A DNA stretch of 54,192 bases. It comes from Flexistipes sp041694215. GTDB lineage: Bacteria > Chrysiogenota > Deferribacteres > Deferribacterales > Flexistipitaceae. A program made the position numbers and the translations under genes. Below are positions 50,649-54,192 of this stretch, piece by piece. Below the pieces are notes generated by a model. It saw only the letters and a list, made by a program, of their open reading frames with translations, ran no database searches and was not told where the DNA came from. The DNA is taken from assembly GCA_041694215.1 (NCBI GenBank), contig JASMTO010000075.1, positions 1 to 54,192 of the forward strand. Reading direction: 5' to 3'. The first letter of the stretch is position 1, and each line of letters begins with the position of its first letter.

Positions 50649-51719
50649 ATGTCATCAGAAGTTTTTTATTCTACTGTGGAGAATAAAGGTTTGCAGTCGC
50701 CTTTAAATAAAATTAAACGTTTATTCAATAAGTGTTCAAAGAATTTAAACTTTGAAAGTAAACAATTAGTTGCCGTGAAAACTCATTTTGGAGAGTTTGG
50801 TAATACAGCCTTTATAAAACCTATCTATTTACGCCCCGTAATTGATGAATTAAAAAAATTAAAGCTTAACCCTTTTCTTGTTGATACTAACACGCTGTAT
50901 GTTGGTATGAGGACTAATACGGTGGACCATCTACACAATGCCACTCTAAATGGCTTCAATTATTCGACTCTCCAGGTACCTGTGGTAATTGCTGATGGTC
51001 TTCGTGGGGAGAATTCTGTGGATGTTAGCATACAAGGAGAACTTTTGGATGTAGCAAAAATAGCTGCTGATATTTATCATGCCGATGCAATGGTGGTTGT
51101 TTCTCATTTTAAGGGTCATGAATTAACCGGTTTTGGCGGAGCAATTAAAAACCTTTCTATGGGTTGCGCCAGCAGACAAGGCAAACTGATAATGCACTCT
51201 ACTTCTAAACCGATTGTAAACCAAGAGAAATGTACTTCTTGTGGTTTATGTGCTGCGAATTGCGCATCAGATGCCATAATATTTGATCCTAAGGCAAAGA
51301 TCACTGATAAATGTACAGGCTGCACCAGATGTATTGCTGTTTGCCCAGAGGGTGCCATTGAAATTGACTGGAATGAAGGCTCTGATAATACTCAGAAAAA
51401 AATGGCAGAATATGCGAATGCTGTCCATTCATTATTTCCTGGAAAGATATTTTATATCAATATTATAACCGATGTTGCTCCCACATGTGATTGTTTCCCT
51501 GCTAACGATAAGGCTGTATGTCCAGATATCGGCTTTATGGCATCCACTGATCCCGTGTCTATTGATAAGGCTTCATTTGATTTGGTGGCTAAGAATTCTG
51601 CAGGCGGTTTAGATCCTTTTAGTAGAATATACAAAGAGATAGATCCTCTTACTCAGCTTAAACACGCTGAAAAAATTGGATTAGGCTCACTAGATTATAA
51701 TTTAAAAATGGTTAAATAA
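50649..51719 (+). CDS. DUF362 domain protein with two 4Fe-4S clusters
   Basis: 356 residues. The DUF362 part (about 1-190) has VKTHFGEFGNTAFIKP, and KGHELTGFGGAIKNLSMGCASRQGK is its distinctive core. Then CTSCGLCAANCASDAI and CTGCTRCIAVCPEGAI, two ferredoxin clusters, followed by a further DUF362-like segment (DPVSIDKASFDLVAK). The redox partner is unknown. AAGGAG is in front of the ATG. A strong terminator follows. Confidence 0.88.
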   Translation: MSSEVFYSTVENKGLQSPLNKIKRLFNKCSKNLNFESKQLVAVKTHFGEFGNTAFIKPIYLRPVIDELKKLKLNPFLVDTNTLYVGMRTNTVDHLHNATLNGFNYSTLQVPVVIADGLRGENSVDVSIQGELLDVAKIAADIYHADAMVVVSHFKGHELTGFGGAIKNLSMGCASRQGKLIMHSTSKPIVNQEKCTSCGLCAANCASDAIIFDPKAKITDKCTGCTRCIAVCPEGAIEIDWNEGSDNTQKKMAEYANAVHSLFPGKIFYINIITDVAPTCDCFPANDKAVCPDIGFMASTDPVSIDKASFDLVAKNSAGGLDPFSRIYKEIDPLTQLKHAEKIGLGSLDYNLKMVK

Positions 51720-51735
51720 TTGTAAATTATGACAT

Positions 51736-51775
51736 GAGGCTTTTGAATCTTTTTAAAAGCCTCTATACTTTTTTT
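51736..51775 (+). terminator. Rho-independent terminator after the DUF362 gene
   Basis: GAGGCTTTT (51736-51744) pairs with AAAAGCCTC (51755-51763), a 9-bp perfect stem with a 10-base loop, and is followed by TATACTTTTTTT. It overlaps the last codons of the minus-strand gene at 51753. Confidence 0.85.
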
Positions 51776-53186
51776 GATCAGCGTAATCATTTAGAGGTAA
51801 ATCTTTGACCTTAAAATTATTACCTATTGTAAGGCAATAGATTTTTCTTGTTATTCGGCTATTTTCAACACTTTCAATGGAGCTAACATAGTTAACATCT
51901 TTTCCCCGAACTGTTTCCTGTAAATACTTCACCATATCGTAGCCGATAAATGCTTTGCTACCTGGAGTTTTTGAGTAAATACCTTGGAATTTATGTAGAA
52001 ACTCTCTACTACCTTCGTTGTTAACAGGACTTATAAATGTTAGAATTTCAACATTTTTAAAATAATTAACAAAATCTTTATGTTCATATTTACCTGTATA
52101 AATGTCTGTTATGATATAGATTTTGCTTAACTCAGGATTTGGGGAAATATATCTTACTAACGGGACAAATTCGATCATTTGTTCTTCCGTTCCTATACCA
52201 ACAAAACATTGTGTTGCATCTGCTTTATTCTCTAACTTGTATCTTAAGGATTTAAATGCTTCAGTTTCAAAATTTTCCAGCTGAACATTACTACTTTTTG
52301 CTACAAGCAACGCTTTTGCATAGTTACCTTCATCCACAAATTTATCATTAACACCAACAATGATGTTATCACACATATCTTGACTTATTATTTCTGATAT
52401 TTTGTCAATCGCTGGTTTATAATTTATTTTAAAATCAATCATGTTCTCTTTTAGTAGCACCTTCTGATCTCTCACATTTATAGTATATCCTGTGTTTTCT
52501 GCTACATGTACATTGATTTCTGTTTTATTATCAGTACTGGCTGCTAAAATTATTCCTTTAAACGCTTCATTATCATAATTTCCATTAATAACCGTAATGT
52601 CAACCGGTTTTACTTGTTCTTTCCTGGCTGTTTCTTGGATAGGTTTATGTACCTTTTTTTTAATAATGTTAGTTCCTTTTTTTTCCCTATCCACATTGGT
52701 TTCCATTATAGGCATCTTACTTAGACAGAAACGTTCCCCTTTCTCACAGCTTTTATTAATCAAAAATTTTATTAAACTTTCGTCCCCAGCTAACCCTTTT
52801 ACAATTTTTATGTACTGATCATTTCCTTTCGCCTTTAAGATTGACGCCAACCACAGTGACCCTGCAGCTTTTACATCCCCTTGTGTGTATTTAAGATATT
52901 TATTTAAATATTTTTCACTTTTTTCTGTTTTATTTATTTTGTAGTAGTAACCACCTAAAAGTACACCTGCATCACTTTTTTGATTCAAATTTGATGTCTT
53001 TGCTATAATCTCCTTTAATTTAGCTTCATCTTTTTTTTCTGCATTTTTTGTGATGTAATATTTTTTTGAAATATTAAGAGGTTCTGCTACATTCTGTTGG
53101 TACTGGCTGTAGGAGCACGATATAGTTATACTAAGTCCTATATATAAAAGTATAAGTTCTTTTAATCGGTTTTTCAATTCTGACAT
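51753..53186 (-). CDS. Predicted lipoprotein with TPR-like and periplasmic-binding-like domains
   Basis: 477 residues from ATG at 53186 (MSELKNRL), chosen for GGAG with 7-base spacing; an ATG two codons earlier is too close. The signal segment LKELILLYIGLSITISC ends in a lipobox-like TISC, so Cys24 is likely lipidated. Residues ~35-150 look TPR-like (GVLLGGYYYKINKTEKSEKYLNKYL), and the C-terminal half (GIILAASTDNK; IITDIYTGKYEHKDF) looks like a type I periplasmic-binding fold as in LppC/LpoA. A cell-wall role is therefore possible but unproven. It overlaps rsmG by 56 bases. Confidence 0.75.
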   Translation of the reverse strand: MSELKNRLKELILLYIGLSITISCSYSQYQQNVAEPLNISKKYYITKNAEKKDEAKLKEIIAKTSNLNQKSDAGVLLGGYYYKINKTEKSEKYLNKYLKYTQGDVKAAGSLWLASILKAKGNDQYIKIVKGLAGDESLIKFLINKSCEKGERFCLSKMPIMETNVDREKKGTNIIKKKVHKPIQETARKEQVKPVDITVINGNYDNEAFKGIILAASTDNKTEINVHVAENTGYTINVRDQKVLLKENMIDFKINYKPAIDKISEIISQDMCDNIIVGVNDKFVDEGNYAKALLVAKSSNVQLENFETEAFKSLRYKLENKADATQCFVGIGTEEQMIEFVPLVRYISPNPELSKIYIITDIYTGKYEHKDFVNYFKNVEILTFISPVNNEGSREFLHKFQGIYSKTPGSKAFIGYDMVKYLQETVRGKDVNYVSSIESVENSRITRKIYCLTIGNNFKVKDLPLNDYADQKKYRGF

Positions 53187-53724
53187 TTTCATACTCCATA
53201 TGCTTTTTCTTCAATAGTTTACTAGCCTGTTTCAACTCATCATGTATATTTTCACCTTTATACAGTAGCATAATTGTTGCTTCACGTGAAACATTTTCAG
53301 TCCACTTTATTAAATTTTTTACTTTAGTAACCCCCCTGGATGTTATTAAATCACATTTAGGATTTTGCAAATTTTCAACCCTAGCATTTATTATATGAAT
53401 ATTGGTAAGGCCTAAAGACTTAACTAGTGCTTCCAAAAAATTGCACTTTTTAGCGATACTTTCCACAAGATAGATTTTACGTTCTGGATAAATCAAACCT
53501 AAAGCAATGCCCGGGAATCCACCTCCACTTCCTACATCCAGTGCTGTTTTAAAGTTTATATCCCTTATTTTAAAAATATAAATACTGTCTACGACATGTT
53601 TTAAATAAAATTCATTTTCATCTGTTATACTGGTTAGGTTATGTACTGACTCCTGATGTAGTTTATATATTACATGAAATTTTTCTTTCAAATTTATAGG
53701 CATCTCAAATAAATCTTGAGGCAT
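53131..53724 (-). CDS. rsmG: 16S rRNA (guanine-N7) methyltransferase RsmG
   Basis: 197 residues. The SAM motif TALDVGSGGGFPGIALGLIYP is strong, with HIINARVENLQNPKCDLITSRGVTKV. It methylates G527 of 16S rRNA (E. coli numbering). Next to mnmG, the conserved gidA-gidB arrangement. The gene starts 4 bases after the mnmG stop. Confidence 0.96.
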   Translation of the reverse strand: MPQDLFEMPINLKEKFHVIYKLHQESVHNLTSITDENEFYLKHVVDSIYIFKIRDINFKTALDVGSGGGFPGIALGLIYPERKIYLVESIAKKCNFLEALVKSLGLTNIHIINARVENLQNPKCDLITSRGVTKVKNLIKWTENVSREATIMLLYKGENIHDELKQASKLLKKKHMEYENVRIEKPIKRTYTFIYRT

Positions 53725-53728
53725 TAAC

Positions 53729-54192
53729 CTAGTTCCTCATTTTTTCAATATAAATATGCAGTAAAGAAAGGGCCGCAGGTGTCATCCCCTGAATTCTACT
53801 GGCCTGACCAAGTGTGGAGGGGCGAATCATTTCCAGCTTCTCTATATATTCTCTCCTCAACCCTTTAATACTGGTATAGTCAATATTAGCAGGTATCTTC
53901 ACATTTTCAATCCTGTTGTATCGTTTTACATCGCTTTCCTGCTTTTTAATATAACCCTCATACCTAATAGTCGTCTCTGCAAGTTTACTAATATTTTCAG
54001 GATACGTTTTATTAAGAAGACATTCAATATCGCTAAACTGTACTTCAGGTCGCTTCAATAGCTGATGAAGGCTTAATGAACCCTTTACTGACACACCTTT
54101 TTCCTCCAAAGCTATACTTATACTATCTGAAGGCTTGATAAACGTTTTGCCAAGCTCATGAAATAATTCTTCTAATTGTTTTCTTTCAGTAA
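53729..54192 (-). CDS. mnmG: tRNA uridine-5-carboxymethylaminomethyl modification enzyme MnmG, C-terminal part
   Basis: The frame is open to the window edge (about 154 residues), and no start lies within it. The sequence LHQLLKRPEVQFSDIECLL, ETTIRYEGYIKKQESDVKRYNRIENVKIPANIDY, SIKGLRREYIEKLEMIRPSTLGQASRIQGMTPAALSLLHIYIEK is the MnmG/GidA C-terminal domain. It modifies the wobble uridine of certain tRNAs with MnmE. The FAD-binding N-terminal part is outside the window. Confidence 0.96.
   Translation of the reverse strand, partial: TERKQLEELFHELGKTFIKPSDSISIALEEKGVSVKGSLSLHQLLKRPEVQFSDIECLLNKTYPENISKLAETTIRYEGYIKKQESDVKRYNRIENVKIPANIDYTSIKGLRREYIEKLEMIRPSTLGQASRIQGMTPAALSLLHIYIEKMRN

Noticed and set aside
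53131..54192. oriC near mnmG-rsmG.
   Set aside because: No DnaA-box cluster or AT-rich unwinding element was seen inside the window.

Overview
The window reads as a chromosomal segment of an AT-rich Gram-negative bacterium. LPS-type work is indicated by two GT9 heptosyltransferases, and cell-envelope work by signal peptidase I, RseP and a lipoprotein. Anaerobic or chemolithotrophic habits are suggested by HypA/HypB, many 4Fe-4S proteins and a ferredoxin-type split glutamate synthase. GatCAB is present. A member of Deferribacterota (Flexistipes/Deferribacter-like) would fit, but this is inference from gene content and base composition; no rRNA is present to confirm it. No tRNA, rRNA, CRISPR array or prophage was seen.

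Layout. Positions 1-446 hold the start of an aminotransferase (minus strand, cut by the window edge). A plus-strand block from 611 to 13251 carries an SRPBCC protein, glmU-glmS, a CLC channel, a PcrA-type helicase, gatC-gatA, an accessory stretch (a MITE-like element with REP-type repeats, a small FlgM-like protein, a GGCT-like protein), gatB and methylmalonyl-CoA epimerase. A minus-strand block from 13259 to 21868 carries, in transcription order, rplU-rpmA-obgE-DUF721-def-tex, two heptosyltransferases, an S23-type four-helix-bundle gene and an M23 peptidase. Positions 22347-27435 encode a three-gene split glutamate synthase whose last subunit is fused to a GltD-like oxidoreductase. Positions 27436-28413 are a repeat graveyard with decayed S23 genes. 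A PtsP-like protein (minus) faces away from hypA-hypB-rnhB-yraN (plus). ahcY (minus) is divergent from an unusual three-gene operon at 34.6-38.5 kb: a thiolase-like/OB-fold fusion, an SRPBCC/epimerase fusion and a polytopic membrane protein. aroF (minus) follows, with an apparent Phe/Tyr attenuator in its leader. A long plus-strand envelope and translation block comes next: ugd, lepA, lepB, small protein, pyrH, frr, uppS, cdsA, dxr, rseP. The right end holds an IclR regulator, a nitroreductase, a DUF362 ferredoxin, a lipoprotein, rsmG and the C-terminal part of mnmG.

Most genes are housekeeping. Four things stand out. (1) The aroF leader encodes a 37-residue peptide with Tyr/Phe-dense codons, followed by a perfect terminator and a competing antiterminator pairing. 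(2) The S23 gene at 14.3-14.8 kb is bracketed by inverted hexanucleotide arrays, and a second decayed copy with the same bracketing lies at 27.6-28.4 kb. (3) A family of about 50-bp palindromes with a conserved two-hairpin plan occurs at both S23 loci, and one copy interrupts a second S23-like gene. (4) In the thiolase operon the nucleophilic Cys appears replaced by Ser, and the enzyme is joined to an OB-fold tail.
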